From contig JANOXC010000141.1 in NCBI GenBank assembly GCA_031418215.1, positions 1 through 45,369 of the forward strand: 45,369 nucleotides of DNA, in the 5' to 3' direction. Below are positions 17,004 to 25,527 of the stretch, piece after piece; positions within the stretch are counted from its first letter, which is position 1; every line of letters starts with the position of its first letter. The notes below the pieces were generated by a model. It made no database searches and was not told the DNA's origin. It worked only from the letters and a program-made list of their open reading frames with translations. The stretch comes from JANOXC01 sp031418215 (GTDB lineage: Bacteria > Bacteroidota > Bacteroidia > AKYH767-A > OLB10). The translations under genes were made by a program, and so were the position numbers.

Positions 17004-18431
17004 ATGAGAAACGACGATGATGATTTAGATAATCCAGAGGAAGAAAAACATATTCTTGATAGTACCATAAGGCGTTTTGAGGAAATGAGACGCCGGCGTG
17101 AGCATTATTTTTTTGATGTAGACGCCTTACAAAGAATTATTGAGCATTTTATCGAACGTATTGAGTTTTCAAAAGCGTTGGAAGTTGCCCGTTATGGCCT
17201 AAAGTTGCATCCAGACTCTATGCTTTTTAAAGTTAAGGAAGCGCATTTGTATGCATTAACAGGTTACGAGGAAAAAGCACTTGAGCTGCTTAATGAAGCA
17301 GAAGCTGTAAGTCCGTATGATATTGATTTGCACCTGATCCGCGGAAATATTTACAATTCGTTGGAGCGATATGAAGATGCCGTAAAAAGTTTCAATCAGG
17401 CTTTAAAAATGGCTGATAGTCAAAAGGACGACGTTTATCTGAGTTTGGCAATAGCTTACCAGAATATGGCTGATTATTCTAAAGCAGTTGATTATTACTA
17501 TAAATGTCTGGATGAAAATCCGGAAAACGAAATTGCAATGGAAGAGCTTCTTGTAAGCCTGGAGTTTAGCGGCAGGATGGAAGAAGGCCTCGGTTATTTT
17601 GATAAAATTATTGATGCACAACCTTACAATTATACTGCTTGGTTTTTCATGGGCAATTTATACAATCGGTTGTCTCTTTTTGAAAAAGCGCTCAAGGCTT
17701 TTGATTATGCAATTTTAATTAAGGAAGATTTTGCACCGGCTCATCTTGACATGGCCCATACATTGTCGCTGTTAGAACAATATGACGAAGCAATAAGCAG
17801 ATATAAAACGGCATTTGAATATTGTCAGCCTGATGCATTTATTTATTACAATATTGGTGAATGCTATGAACAGTTAGAGATCTATGATGAAGCTAGAAGT
17901 TATTATAAAAAAGCGGTTAAACTTCAGCCGGCAATGGCACAAGCATGGTATGGCATCGGTGCAACTTTAGAAGGTGAGGAAAGATGGTATGAAGCAATAC
18001 ATTATATTAAGAAAGCACTTGAGCTCGATGAGATGCAACCTGATTTCTGGTATGCGCTGGCTGATTGTGAGTATCGATTAAAAAATTTCCAGGAAGCAGA
18101 AAATTGTTATCAAAAAGCAATTGATTTTGATCCTGAAAATGAAGAAATATGGATTTCATTTGCTGATATGGTAGCAGAACAAAAACGGCCATTTGAAGCA
18201 ATTGAGATGATGAATACTGCACTGATGTATCACCCTAACAGTGCGGAATTATTATACAGGCTGGTTTGTTATTTATACATGGGTGGTTTTATACAGGAAG
18301 CATATCAGCAATTGGAAATAGCACTTGATAAAGATTTTTCACAACATGAAATACTTTTTGAATTGATGCCTGAACTTGAAAAAGATCAGCAAATAGTCAA
18401 CCGCATTTCACAAAACCGGAGGTTAAGATGA
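17004..18431 (+). CDS. Tetratricopeptide repeat protein
   Basis: 475 residues with no signal peptide. After a highly acidic start (MRNDDDDLDNPEEE) almost the whole protein is TPR units of ~34 residues with the W/L-G-A/Y-F-A-P pattern. Examples are AWFFMGNLYNRLSLFEKALK, AIYYNIGECYEQLEIYDEAR-like units and FWYALADCEYRLKNFQEAEN; I count roughly ten to eleven units. It is a cytoplasmic scaffold or interaction protein whose partner cannot be read from the sequence. Its stop codon overlaps the comA start (ATGA), so the two proteins are translationally coupled and may work together. Confidence 0.85.
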   Translation: MRNDDDDLDNPEEEKHILDSTIRRFEEMRRRREHYFFDVDALQRIIEHFIERIEFSKALEVARYGLKLHPDSMLFKVKEAHLYALTGYEEKALELLNEAEAVSPYDIDLHLIRGNIYNSLERYEDAVKSFNQALKMADSQKDDVYLSLAIAYQNMADYSKAVDYYYKCLDENPENEIAMEELLVSLEFSGRMEEGLGYFDKIIDAQPYNYTAWFFMGNLYNRLSLFEKALKAFDYAILIKEDFAPAHLDMAHTLSLLEQYDEAISRYKTAFEYCQPDAFIYYNIGECYEQLEIYDEARSYYKKAVKLQPAMAQAWYGIGATLEGEERWYEAIHYIKKALELDEMQPDFWYALADCEYRLKNFQEAENCYQKAIDFDPENEEIWISFADMVAEQKRPFEAIEMMNTALMYHPNSAELLYRLVCYLYMGGFIQEAYQQLEIALDKDFSQHEILFELMPELEKDQQIVNRISQNRRLR

Positions 18432-19258
18432 TGAATTTTGAATTACCTTATTTACCTGAAAGAACTATAAAACCACGACAAGCAGGTTTTACAATGGTGA
18501 TGGATAAGGGACTTAGTATACGTGAATGCGAGGACTTGATTTCTGCATCAGGAAATTTTATTGATATTATAAAACTTGGTTTTGGCAGTTCAATTATCAC
18601 ACCTAATCTTGATAGAAAACTGGCTTTCTTTAAAGAAGCAGGAATCCCTGTTTATTTCGGTGGTACCTTACTCGAAGCGTTTATTATCCGTGGTATGTTC
18701 GATGATTATCTTCGACTTTTGGATAAATATAAATTGGAGCATGCAGAACTTTCTGATGGCTCGATTACGATGCCTCATCAGGAAAAATGCCATTATATAC
18801 ACCGGCTTGCAAAACGTGTAACAGTAATTAGTGAAGTTGGTTCTAAAGAAGAAGGGATTCTTATCCGTCCTAATATGTGGATTGAGATGATGAAGAATGA
18901 ATTGGAAGCCGGAGCGTGGAAGGTAATTGCTGAAGCCCGTGAGAGCGGAACGGTTGGTATTTACCGCCCTAATGGAAAAGCGCACGTTGTATTGATAAAT
19001 AAGATTGTTGCAAAAATTCCCGCTGACAAAATTATTTGGGAAACACCACAGAAATCACAACAAGCGTATTTTATCAATTATTTCGGTGCGAATGTAAATC
19101 TTGGAAACATTGCTCCTAATGATGTAATTCCGCTAGAGACCCTGCGACTTGGTTTGCGAAGCGATACATTTTTTCAGTTTCTTGACGATAAAATGAAGAA
19201 TTCAAAACCTGTTAACAATGGAGAGGTAGGGATGAAGAAAGAATCAGTTGGGAAATAA
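18428..19258 (+). CDS. comA: Phosphosulfolactate synthase family protein (ComA-like)
   Basis: 276 residues. The family enzyme adds sulfite to phosphoenolpyruvate to give (2R)-3-phosphosulfolactate, first described in coenzyme M synthesis; homologues also occur in Bacillus (sulfolactate) and as plant HSA32. The TIM-barrel motifs are present: the early lysine strand FIDIIKLGFGSS, YFGGTLLEAF, HAELSDGS and VISEVGSKE, followed by an Arg/Glu-rich part (VIAEARESGTVGIYRPNGK). Two ATGs are possible (18428 and 18431); the first overlaps the TPR stop. Bacteroidota do not make coenzyme M, so a role in sulfolactate or in cysteate for sulfonolipids is plausible but not shown. It is followed after 24 bp by a rhodanese gene. 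Confidence 0.82.
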   Translation: MMNFELPYLPERTIKPRQAGFTMVMDKGLSIRECEDLISASGNFIDIIKLGFGSSIITPNLDRKLAFFKEAGIPVYFGGTLLEAFIIRGMFDDYLRLLDKYKLEHAELSDGSITMPHQEKCHYIHRLAKRVTVISEVGSKEEGILIRPNMWIEMMKNELEAGAWKVIAEARESGTVGIYRPNGKAHVVLINKIVAKIPADKIIWETPQKSQQAYFINYFGANVNLGNIAPNDVIPLETLRLGLRSDTFFQFLDDKMKNSKPVNNGEVGMKKESVGK

Positions 19259-19282
19259 TTTTTCGGTTTTATATATATAACT

Positions 19283-19600
19283 ATGAAAGAGATTACAGTG
19301 GAGGAGTTAAAATCTATGAAGGACAATAAGGAGGATTTCCAGCTTATTGATGTAAGAGAATCATTTGAATACGATATTGTAAACATTGATGGCGAACTGA
19401 TTCCGTTGAATAATATTATCAATGATCCTCAACAAGTAAGCCGTGATAGAAAGACGGTAATTCATTGCAAAAGCGGTGCAAGAAGTGCTGTAGCAATTCA
19501 ACAACTTGAAACTAAATTCGGATTTACTAATTTGTATAACCTGAAAGGTGGGGTATTAGCCTGGGCCAGGCAGATTGATACTTCTTTACCGGTTTATTAA
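19283..19600 (+). CDS. Single-domain rhodanese-like protein
   Basis: 105 residues. This is a lone rhodanese domain with LIDVRESFEYD (the conserved Asp-x-Arg-x-x-x-Glu start), the active-site loop HCKSGARS with Cys and Arg, and the closing LKGGVLAWARQID. Enzymes of this type carry sulfane sulfur as a cysteine persulfide. It has no signal peptide, so it is cytoplasmic. It lies 24 bp after comA and 14 bp before the DedA gene, so it is probably in the same transcript. Single-domain rhodaneses are common, and its sulfur acceptor cannot be inferred from sequence. Confidence 0.9.
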   Translation: MKEITVEELKSMKDNKEDFQLIDVRESFEYDIVNIDGELIPLNNIINDPQQVSRDRKTVIHCKSGARSAVAIQQLETKFGFTNLYNLKGGVLAWARQIDTSLPVY

Positions 19601-19614
19601 TTTTCATTGGCTCT

Positions 19615-20253
19615 ATGATAGAACTTTTTAAGCACATTCTCCACCTTGACTTTCATTGGTTGTTTGATCAGTATGGGTCATTGGTATACACTATTTTATT
19701 TTTAGTGATATTCATTGAAACCGGTTTGGTTATTATGCCATTCCTTCCTGGTGATTCATTACTATTTACTGCCGGTTTATTTGCACATTTAGGTTATCTT
19801 GACATTAAACTCCTGATTGTGTTGTTGTTTATAGCAGCGGTAGCAGGTGATAATACTAACTATTTTATTGGGAAGAATATCGGGCTAAAAGTCTTACAGC
19901 TAAAATTTCGAGGACGACGATTGGTAAAACAGGAATACATTGACAAAACACATGAGTTTTATGATAAATACGGAACCAAGACAATCATCATGGCTCGATT
20001 TGTTCCTATCGTTAGAACATTTGCTCCGTTTGTTGCAGGTGTTGCAGAAATGAAATACAGGAAATTTCTGATTTATGATTTGCTGGGCGGTGCGATCTGG
20101 ATTTTAAGTTTAACCATGGCAGGTTACTTTTTGGGTCAATTTGAAATAATTAAGAATAATATTGAGAGCGTTGCGATCTTAATCATTCTTGTTTCCATTA
20201 TGCCGATTATTTTGGAAGTATTCAGAAATAAGCGCAAGAATCTTCAGAAATAA
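19615..20253 (+). CDS. DedA-family (VTT domain) membrane protein
   Basis: 212 residues with several membrane segments. The DedA motifs are clear: an E-x-G pair early in the second helix (FIETGLVIMPFLPGDSLLF), GDNTNYFIGKNIG, and MARFVPIVRTFAPFVAG, whose Arg residues are required in E. coli YqjA/YghB. Proteins of this family act in the inner membrane; recent work assigns some members to flipping of undecaprenyl phosphate or phospholipids. It follows the rhodanese by 14 bp and precedes aroE by 14 bp, which supports co-transcription. Confidence 0.9.
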   Translation: MIELFKHILHLDFHWLFDQYGSLVYTILFLVIFIETGLVIMPFLPGDSLLFTAGLFAHLGYLDIKLLIVLLFIAAVAGDNTNYFIGKNIGLKVLQLKFRGRRLVKQEYIDKTHEFYDKYGTKTIIMARFVPIVRTFAPFVAGVAEMKYRKFLIYDLLGGAIWILSLTMAGYFLGQFEIIKNNIESVAILIILVSIMPIILEVFRNKRKNLQK

Positions 20254-20267
20254 TAAATGCCCTTATC

Positions 20268-21017
20268 GTGAAAATATATGGTCTTGCCGGTTTCCCGCTA
20301 ACCCATTCCTTTTCAAAAAGATACTTTACACAGAAATTCAATCGTGAAAGGTTGAATGATGTTTCCTATGAGAATTTTGAATTGGAAAACATTAGTGACC
20401 TATTAAAGATCATTCGCGACAATCATGGTATTTGTGGAATCAATGTAACAATACCATATAAGGAAAGCGTGTTGGAGATACTGGATGAAGTGGAGGAAAC
20501 GGCTGCTGCGATCGGCGCTGTAAACACTATTCAAATAGTGAGGGATCAACAAAAAATTAAATTGAAAGGATTCAATACGGATTATATCGGATTTGAGAAA
20601 TCGATTCAACCATTCTTAACGCCTAATCATAGAAGAGCTCTAATTCTAGGAACCGGTGGGTCTTCCAATGCTGTTGCCTATGCATTGGCTAAGTTAGGTA
20701 TTTCATTCAGGAGGGTATCAAGGTCAACATCTGAAGTTGATTTACACTATAAAGAATTGACGCCTCAAGTTTTGCTTGACTATCAAATCATCATCAATTG
20801 CACACCATTAGGAATGTATCCTGAAATTGATTCATTCCCTAAAATTCCTTATCAGGCACTAACAGCGCAACATCTCCTATTTGATTTAATATATAATCCT
20901 GAGGAAACTGTTTTTCTGAAAAAGGGAAAGGAGCATGGAGCAGCTACAAAAAATGGATTTGAAATGCTAAGTATTCAAGCTGAACACTCATGGCTGATTT
21001 GGAATCTGCCAAATTAA
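20268..21017 (+). CDS. aroE: Shikimate dehydrogenase
   Basis: 249 residues. It reduces 3-dehydroshikimate to shikimate with NADPH in aromatic amino acid and chorismate synthesis. Substrate-binding motifs PLTHSFSKRYF and NVTIPYKE (catalytic Lys), GAVNT, FNTDYIGF (catalytic Asp) and the nucleotide loop LGTGGSSNAVAYAL are all intact, with the C-terminal NGFEMLSIQAEHSWLIW. The start is GTG at 20268; the ATG eleven bases upstream is out of frame and stops at once. It is slightly shorter than E. coli AroE (272), as usual in this phylum. It converges with the EamA gene with only 6 bp between the stops. aroK, two pathway steps later, lies at the other end of the window. Confidence 0.95.
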   Translation: MKIYGLAGFPLTHSFSKRYFTQKFNRERLNDVSYENFELENISDLLKIIRDNHGICGINVTIPYKESVLEILDEVEETAAAIGAVNTIQIVRDQQKIKLKGFNTDYIGFEKSIQPFLTPNHRRALILGTGGSSNAVAYALAKLGISFRRVSRSTSEVDLHYKELTPQVLLDYQIIINCTPLGMYPEIDSFPKIPYQALTAQHLLFDLIYNPEETVFLKKGKEHGAATKNGFEMLSIQAEHSWLIWNLPN

Positions 21018-21023
21018 GCGAAA

Positions 21024-21929
21024 CTACATTTTATCTTTATTTTCTGTTTGTCTAAATGATTTCCTGAGCTGTCGGAATTTGTAAATAGTATGGAATACCA
21101 CACTTGACAAAATAATAAGCGTGCCAATATAAAATCCAGGGTTAAGAAATTTATTTTCTTTAAAAATAATGATGGCCAGAATAATACTATAAACCGGTTC
21201 CAGGTTTACAGTAAGATTACAGGTGAAGGCATCCAGTTTTTGCAAGGCATAATTGCCAAGTGTAAATGCAAAAGAGGTGCAAACTACACTCAGGACAATC
21301 AGATATCCCCAATCATGTATGGAAGGAAAACTAAATGGTAATTGCGCGTAAAAGAGGTAGAACGGAAATAGCAAACACAAGAATAGGAATCCTGATCCTA
21401 ATTCATAAACGCTAATTGTTCCCGGGTCGTGTTGATAATATAATCGTTTATTTAAAACGGAAAACAATGCAGCAAAAAACGCACTAATGATGGATAACAA
21501 AATGCCGGTCCAGTATAATTGCTGCACGCTAAAAATAACTGCAATACCGCAAATAACAGCGATGCCGAGCAATATCTCCGATAACTTAAGACTTTGTCGG
21601 TTCATTATTGGGTCCAGGATGGCGGTGAATAACGCCAATGACGAGAAACAGCTAATGGCAACAGAGACATTACTGGATTTAATAGCTGCATAAAATGTAA
21701 TCCAATGTAAGGCAACAATAACCCCAATACCCATTGCTTGTCGAATTGTTTTCTTGTCTAAAATATGCAGCCGGTTTTTTAAACGTAAAAAAATCCATAG
21801 GGCCAATGTACTCAGCAACATCCTATACAATACAAGGTAGATAGCATTGAGCGTAATAAGTTTGCCAAAAATTGCAGTGAAACCCCAAAGTAATACAGCT
21901 AAATGTAATTGAAAATAAGCTTTTTTCAA
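21024..21929 (-). CDS. EamA/DMT-superfamily transporter
   Basis: 301 residues with about ten hydrophobic segments arranged as two EamA repeats (first from LAVLLWGFTAIFGKL, second from GILLSIISAFFAALFSVLNKR). The C-terminus is basic (KFRQLRKSFRQTENKDKM). Such permeases usually export amino acids, metabolites or drugs across the inner membrane; the substrate cannot be deduced. LEPVYSIILAIIIFKE near the end is the usual conserved EamA motif. It follows maf by 46 bp on the same strand and may be the last gene of that run. Confidence 0.9.
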   Translation of the reverse strand: MKKAYFQLHLAVLLWGFTAIFGKLITLNAIYLVLYRMLLSTLALWIFLRLKNRLHILDKKTIRQAMGIGVIVALHWITFYAAIKSSNVSVAISCFSSLALFTAILDPIMNRQSLKLSEILLGIAVICGIAVIFSVQQLYWTGILLSIISAFFAALFSVLNKRLYYQHDPGTISVYELGSGFLFLCLLFPFYLFYAQLPFSFPSIHDWGYLIVLSVVCTSFAFTLGNYALQKLDAFTCNLTVNLEPVYSIILAIIIFKENKFLNPGFYIGTLIILSSVVFHTIYKFRQLRKSFRQTENKDKM

Positions 21930-21975
21930 TGGTTCTTTTTTTGAAAGTAAATTTTAGATAAATTATATATGGGCT

Positions 21976-22566
21976 TCAAAACTTCAGCAGCTGTTCATAT
22001 AGTTCTTTCAACGGCAACCCCATTACGTTGCTATAAGAACCTGAAATATGATCAACACCTACGGCACCAATCCACTCCTGGATGCCATAGGCTCCTGCCT
22101 TATCAAGCGGTTTATGCGCATCGATATAATAAGAGATTTCCTCATCCTTCAATATTTTAAAAACAACATCCGTTTTGCAATAAAAAGAAACGGTTTTATT
22201 ATGGCTGATAATGCAAACACCGGTAAAAACAAAATGCTTGCGTCCTGAAAGTAATTTTAACATTCTTGATGCATCAGGAAGATCAAGGGGTTTCCCCAAC
22301 GTAATATCATCGAGGCATACAATAGAGTCTGCAGTAATAACAATGTTACTTGGATCTTCAGTTTCTAATTTAAATGCTTTTGCTTTTTTTTCAGCTATAT
22401 ATAATGCAATTTCTTCATTTCTTAAATGATTGGGAAAGGATTCATCAACATCCTTAACTATGATTTCAAATGGAATGTCGAATTCATTTAGCAACTGTTT
22501 TCGCCTGGGGGATTGGGATCCTAAAATTAGATGACGGTCCTTTAATATTTCTTTAAGTGGATTCAT
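21976..22566 (-). CDS. maf: Maf-like nucleoside triphosphate pyrophosphatase
   Basis: 196 residues. Maf proteins hydrolyse dTTP/UTP or modified nucleotides to monophosphates and are linked to septum control and house-cleaning. The phosphate-binding signature LGSQSPRRKQLL (residues 15-26) is intact, followed by DVDESFP, ADSIVCLDD (metal-binding Asp), GKPLD, LSGRKHFVFTGV and DKAGAYGIQ. The start is ATG at 22566, 17 bp after the UbiA gene. Association with a UbiA prenyltransferase and a KdsC-like phosphatase suggests a house-keeping operon. Confidence 0.93.
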   Translation of the reverse strand: MNPLKEILKDRHLILGSQSPRRKQLLNEFDIPFEIIVKDVDESFPNHLRNEEIALYIAEKKAKAFKLETEDPSNIVITADSIVCLDDITLGKPLDLPDASRMLKLLSGRKHFVFTGVCIISHNKTVSFYCKTDVVFKILKDEEISYYIDAHKPLDKAGAYGIQEWIGAVGVDHISGSYSNVMGLPLKELYEQLLKF

Positions 22567-22583
22567 GATTCTGCAATCATTAG

Positions 22584-23519
22584 TTAATAACTATAGAAGA
22601 ACACGGGCATCGAAAGTATACCTGCTACCATAATGATTTTAGCAATTGTGGAACATCTTTTAAAATCAGCTTTTGTTGATGATATAATAACGGAAACGAG
22701 AAGTATGATTAACGGAACTTCAATAAATACGGCTACATATAAAAAGGGAATGATGGCATCCCATTGGTGACTTCTAATTTGAATGAGCAAAAGTAGAACA
22801 AGTATTAAAAAAATAAATGAAACAGCAACTGCCTTACTTATTTTTAAACCTGCAACAACCGGTACTGTTTTGCAACCAGCTGCAGCATCACCTTCCAAAT
22901 CTTCCATATCTTTTATTAATTCTCTTGCCATACTTGTAAGGAATGCGAATACTACATAACCTGTAGCAAACAGCTTTAAGGGTTCGATTAACGGGGCCGT
23001 GGGTTCAGTAAGGTATACCATTGCTAAGCTTAGTGCTGTAAGTAGGGAAACAATAATGTTGCCGATCAAAAATTGTCGTTTATAAGTTGTACTATAAAAA
23101 TATAGCAAACCTGAAGAAACCAAATTTACATATGCAACTATATGCATATTTGTTTTGAGCGTTAAATAGAAACCAATGCAAACACCGATAAATGTAAGTG
23201 CAAGGTAAAGATTATAGCCCAGGTCTCTTGAAATAGTTTGGTGGATAACGGCATTTTCACGTTGATTCAGTTTGTCAATTTTTGTATCTTCAATATCGTT
23301 GATAATGTAACCTCCTGCTGCAATCAGAACGGTGGAAAAAACCATTAAAAAAAAATTAAAGGAAGTAACTGCAGGGGCCTGATGCGACATTATAATTAAC
23401 GGCTCCACCAGCATTAAGCGAAGTGCATACATTGCTAATGCAACGATAAGGAGATTGGGAAACCGGATTAATCGGAAAATATCTCTTAATACAAGAATAT
23501 TATATTTTTTAGTTTTCAA
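22584..23519 (-). CDS. UbiA-family prenyltransferase
   Basis: 311 residues and multi-spanning. It has the two Asp-rich motifs that bind prenyl diphosphate via Mg2+: NDIEDTKID (about 74-82) and DMEDLEGD (near 205-212). The sequence resembles the Bacteroidota proteins often annotated as geranylgeranylglycerol-phosphate geranylgeranyltransferase. A quinone, haem or lipid prenylation role cannot be separated by sequence alone. Ten or so apolar segments agree with an inner-membrane enzyme. It sits between the KdsC-like phosphatase and maf with short gaps. Confidence 0.85.
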   Translation of the reverse strand: MKTKKYNILVLRDIFRLIRFPNLLIVALAMYALRLMLVEPLIIMSHQAPAVTSFNFFLMVFSTVLIAAGGYIINDIEDTKIDKLNQRENAVIHQTISRDLGYNLYLALTFIGVCIGFYLTLKTNMHIVAYVNLVSSGLLYFYSTTYKRQFLIGNIIVSLLTALSLAMVYLTEPTAPLIEPLKLFATGYVVFAFLTSMARELIKDMEDLEGDAAAGCKTVPVVAGLKISKAVAVSFIFLILVLLLLIQIRSHQWDAIIPFLYVAVFIEVPLIILLVSVIISSTKADFKRCSTIAKIIMVAGILSMPVFFYSY

Positions 23520-23612
23520 TCTAAATTATTTGCTTTACGGAAATAGCTACAGATAAATTTGATTTATATATTTTCGGTCTCAAAAGAACAATTAGGAAGG
23601 AAATAGAAAAAA

Positions 23613-24113
23613 TTATTCCCATTTATTATGTAATGTAAGCACCTGTTCTATTACATCCCGAACACAACCATCGCCGCCTTTCTTATCAGATATATAAATA
23701 CAGATATTGCGAATCTGTTGCACGGCGTCTATGGGGCAGGTAGGCACACCGCAATTAGACATGGCTTCAAGATCGGGCATATCATCACCCATATAAAGTA
23801 CTTGCTCATATGAGAAATTATGATCACTTAACAATTGAGCGAGGGAATCCTTTTTGTTTTTTACACCAATATGCACATCTTTTAATCCTAAGCCATTCAG
23901 TCGTTTTAGGACGCCTTCTGAAACAGCACCGCTAAGGATAATAATATGATAGCCTTTCTGCACAGCTAATTGCAATGCATACCCATCTTTAATATTCATA
24001 CTGCGCAGTTGCTGACCTTCATGGGTTACAAGTAATTGTCCATTTGTCAATACACCATCAACATCAAAAACAAAACATTTAACTTGAGATAGTCTTTCTT
24101 TGAAATTACTCAT
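23613..24113 (-). CDS. HAD-family phosphatase, KdsC-like (3-deoxy-D-manno-octulosonate 8-phosphate phosphatase)
   Basis: 166 residues, the normal size of tetrameric C0-type HAD phosphatases. The catalytic Asp pair is in FVFDVDGVLTNG, motif II is IILSGA, the Lys is in GVKNKKDSL and the metal site is MGDDMPD. The Cys-Pro region (NCGVPTCPIDA) and the C-terminal GGDGCVRDVIEQVL loop are typical of KdsC. It should release phosphate from KDO-8-phosphate for lipopolysaccharide core synthesis. Other phospho-sugar acids, such as the phosphate ester of KDN or sialic acid, are possible, and kdsA/kdsB are not next to it. It heads the KdsC-UbiA-Maf run. Confidence 0.85.
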   Translation of the reverse strand: MSNFKERLSQVKCFVFDVDGVLTNGQLLVTHEGQQLRSMNIKDGYALQLAVQKGYHIIILSGAVSEGVLKRLNGLGLKDVHIGVKNKKDSLAQLLSDHNFSYEQVLYMGDDMPDLEAMSNCGVPTCPIDAVQQIRNICIYISDKKGGDGCVRDVIEQVLTLHNKWE

Positions 24114-24242
24114 TATTTTATAAGAGGTTTATGCTAGTGCAAACATAACTGAAACAGGCAATTGTTTTAAGAAGCACTACGGAATATCTTAACAATTAAT
24201 GAAAAAAAACTGTAGTTTCTATGCTGGAGACAAGGATTTATT

Positions 24243-24707
24243 TTAAGTTTTACCCGGACCGGTTTTATATATATCAGCATGGGTTATTTCCATCATTCTG
24301 TCAGGCTTGGAAAGCGGTTTAAATCCATATTTTTCATACAGGCCATGGGCATCACGTGTGGCCAGCATCCATCGTCTGAGTCCCTGTAATTCCGGATGAC
24401 TTAAAATGTTTTCCATCAGCCAATGCGCAAGTCCTTTTCCCCTGTATTCGGGCACTATAAAAACATCGGCAAGGTAGCCAAAGGTTGCATAATCCGTAAC
24501 TACCCTGGCAAAGCCAATTTGCGATTCTTTATAAAACAAACCAAAACTCAATGAATTGGAAACGGATTTCTTAAGCGTTGAAAAAGGAATACCTTCTGCC
24601 CAGTAAGATTGCTTTGCAATAAATTCGTATATTTTATCGAAATCAAAAATTGCCTGATCTGTTGTGAGCAAATAATCACCTTTCCTGACAGATATATTGT
24701 TCATCAC
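24243..24707 (-). CDS. GNAT-family N-acetyltransferase
   Basis: 154 residues. The acetyl-CoA pyrophosphate-binding motif is VPEYRGKGLAHWLM (the R-G-K-G-L-A loop), preceded by the beta-strand LADVFIV and followed by LYEKYGFKPL near the C-terminus. This matches small GNAT enzymes similar to E. coli YjaB/YhbS-type proteins; the acceptor is not known. The N-terminal part (FDKIYEFIAKQSYWAEGIP) is typical of a Bacteroidota subgroup that begins with a Y-W-A-E-G motif. It is flanked by gaps of over 120 bp and seems monocistronic. Confidence 0.88.
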   Translation of the reverse strand: MMNNISVRKGDYLLTTDQAIFDFDKIYEFIAKQSYWAEGIPFSTLKKSVSNSLSFGLFYKESQIGFARVVTDYATFGYLADVFIVPEYRGKGLAHWLMENILSHPELQGLRRWMLATRDAHGLYEKYGFKPLSKPDRMMEITHADIYKTGPGKT

Positions 24708-24864
24708 ATTACTATTATTTGCAACGGTATTCCATGATGATTTTTTAAAGATGGTGAGTTTACACAGACATTAGCTTTATTTAAGATCAACAAGTTGAAA
24801 GTTTTGTAAGATGGAAAATAACCTAAAACATATATTAAAGATTTATTTCAAGAAAATTATACTG

Positions 24865-25503
24865 TTACTTATTTGGTTGAGGTGTAATTCTCAAATAGGG
24901 CTTTATAACTTTATGACCTTTAGGAAATTTAGCAGGAATATCTTCTGTTTTAACAGAAAGGACAACAATGCAATCTTCTCCATCTTTCCAATCAGCAGGA
25001 GTAGCAACGCTGAAATTCGCTGTTAGTTGCAAGGAATCAATCACACGTAGAATTTCATCAAAATTTCTTCCTGTTGAAGCAGGGTAGGTAAGTGTTAATT
25101 TAACTTTCTTGTCCGGGCCAATGATAAAAACTGAGCGGACTGTCTGCGAATCATTAGCATTGGGATGAATCATATCGTATAAATTAGCCACAATTTTATC
25201 TTCATCTGCAATAATGGGAAAATTGACTGATGTATGTTGAGTCTCATTAATATCAGGAACCCATTTGCTATGTGAATCTAGAGAATCAACACTCAATGCT
25301 AAAACTTTTACATTGCGTTTTTCAAATTCACTTTTCAAATTAGCTGTACGGCCCAATTCAGTAGTGCATACTGGTGTGAAGTCGGCCGGATGCGAGAATA
25401 AAAGTCCCCAACTGTTTCCTAACCAATTATGAAAATTGATTTCGCCTTGAGTGGTTTTTGCTTTGAAATCGGGAGCGATATCCCCTAATCTGATAGTTGC
25501 CAT
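24865..25503 (-). CDS. 1-Cys peroxiredoxin (Prx6 type)
   Basis: 212 residues. It reduces hydrogen peroxide and organic peroxides. The peroxidatic site is HPADFTPVCTTELG with Cys46, and the long C-terminal arm (VIKPYLRITPQ) is the Prx6 subfamily mark. A second Cys in EDCIVVLS is not at the resolving position of 2-Cys enzymes. It is cytoplasmic, with no signal peptide. The gene begins 24 bp after pstB on the same strand, so it may be the last gene of the Rrf2-porin-Pst run. That would link peroxide defence with an Fe-S or redox-sensing regulator. Confidence 0.93.
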   Translation of the reverse strand: MATIRLGDIAPDFKAKTTQGEINFHNWLGNSWGLLFSHPADFTPVCTTELGRTANLKSEFEKRNVKVLALSVDSLDSHSKWVPDINETQHTSVNFPIIADEDKIVANLYDMIHPNANDSQTVRSVFIIGPDKKVKLTLTYPASTGRNFDEILRVIDSLQLTANFSVATPADWKDGEDCIVVLSVKTEDIPAKFPKGHKVIKPYLRITPQPNK

Positions 25504-25527
25504 GATATTTATTTGTAATATGCAAAT

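Noticed and set aside
16835..17068. 77-codon minus-strand ORF over the start of the TPR gene
   Set aside because: It is antisense to a well-supported gene at one end and in non-coding DNA at the other; there is no family resemblance.
23613..24113. Loss of Arg in motif II (SGA instead of a TGR-type motif) of the KdsC-like phosphatase
   Set aside because: This position varies among KdsC homologues, and all catalytic Asp and Lys residues are present, so inactivity is not supported.
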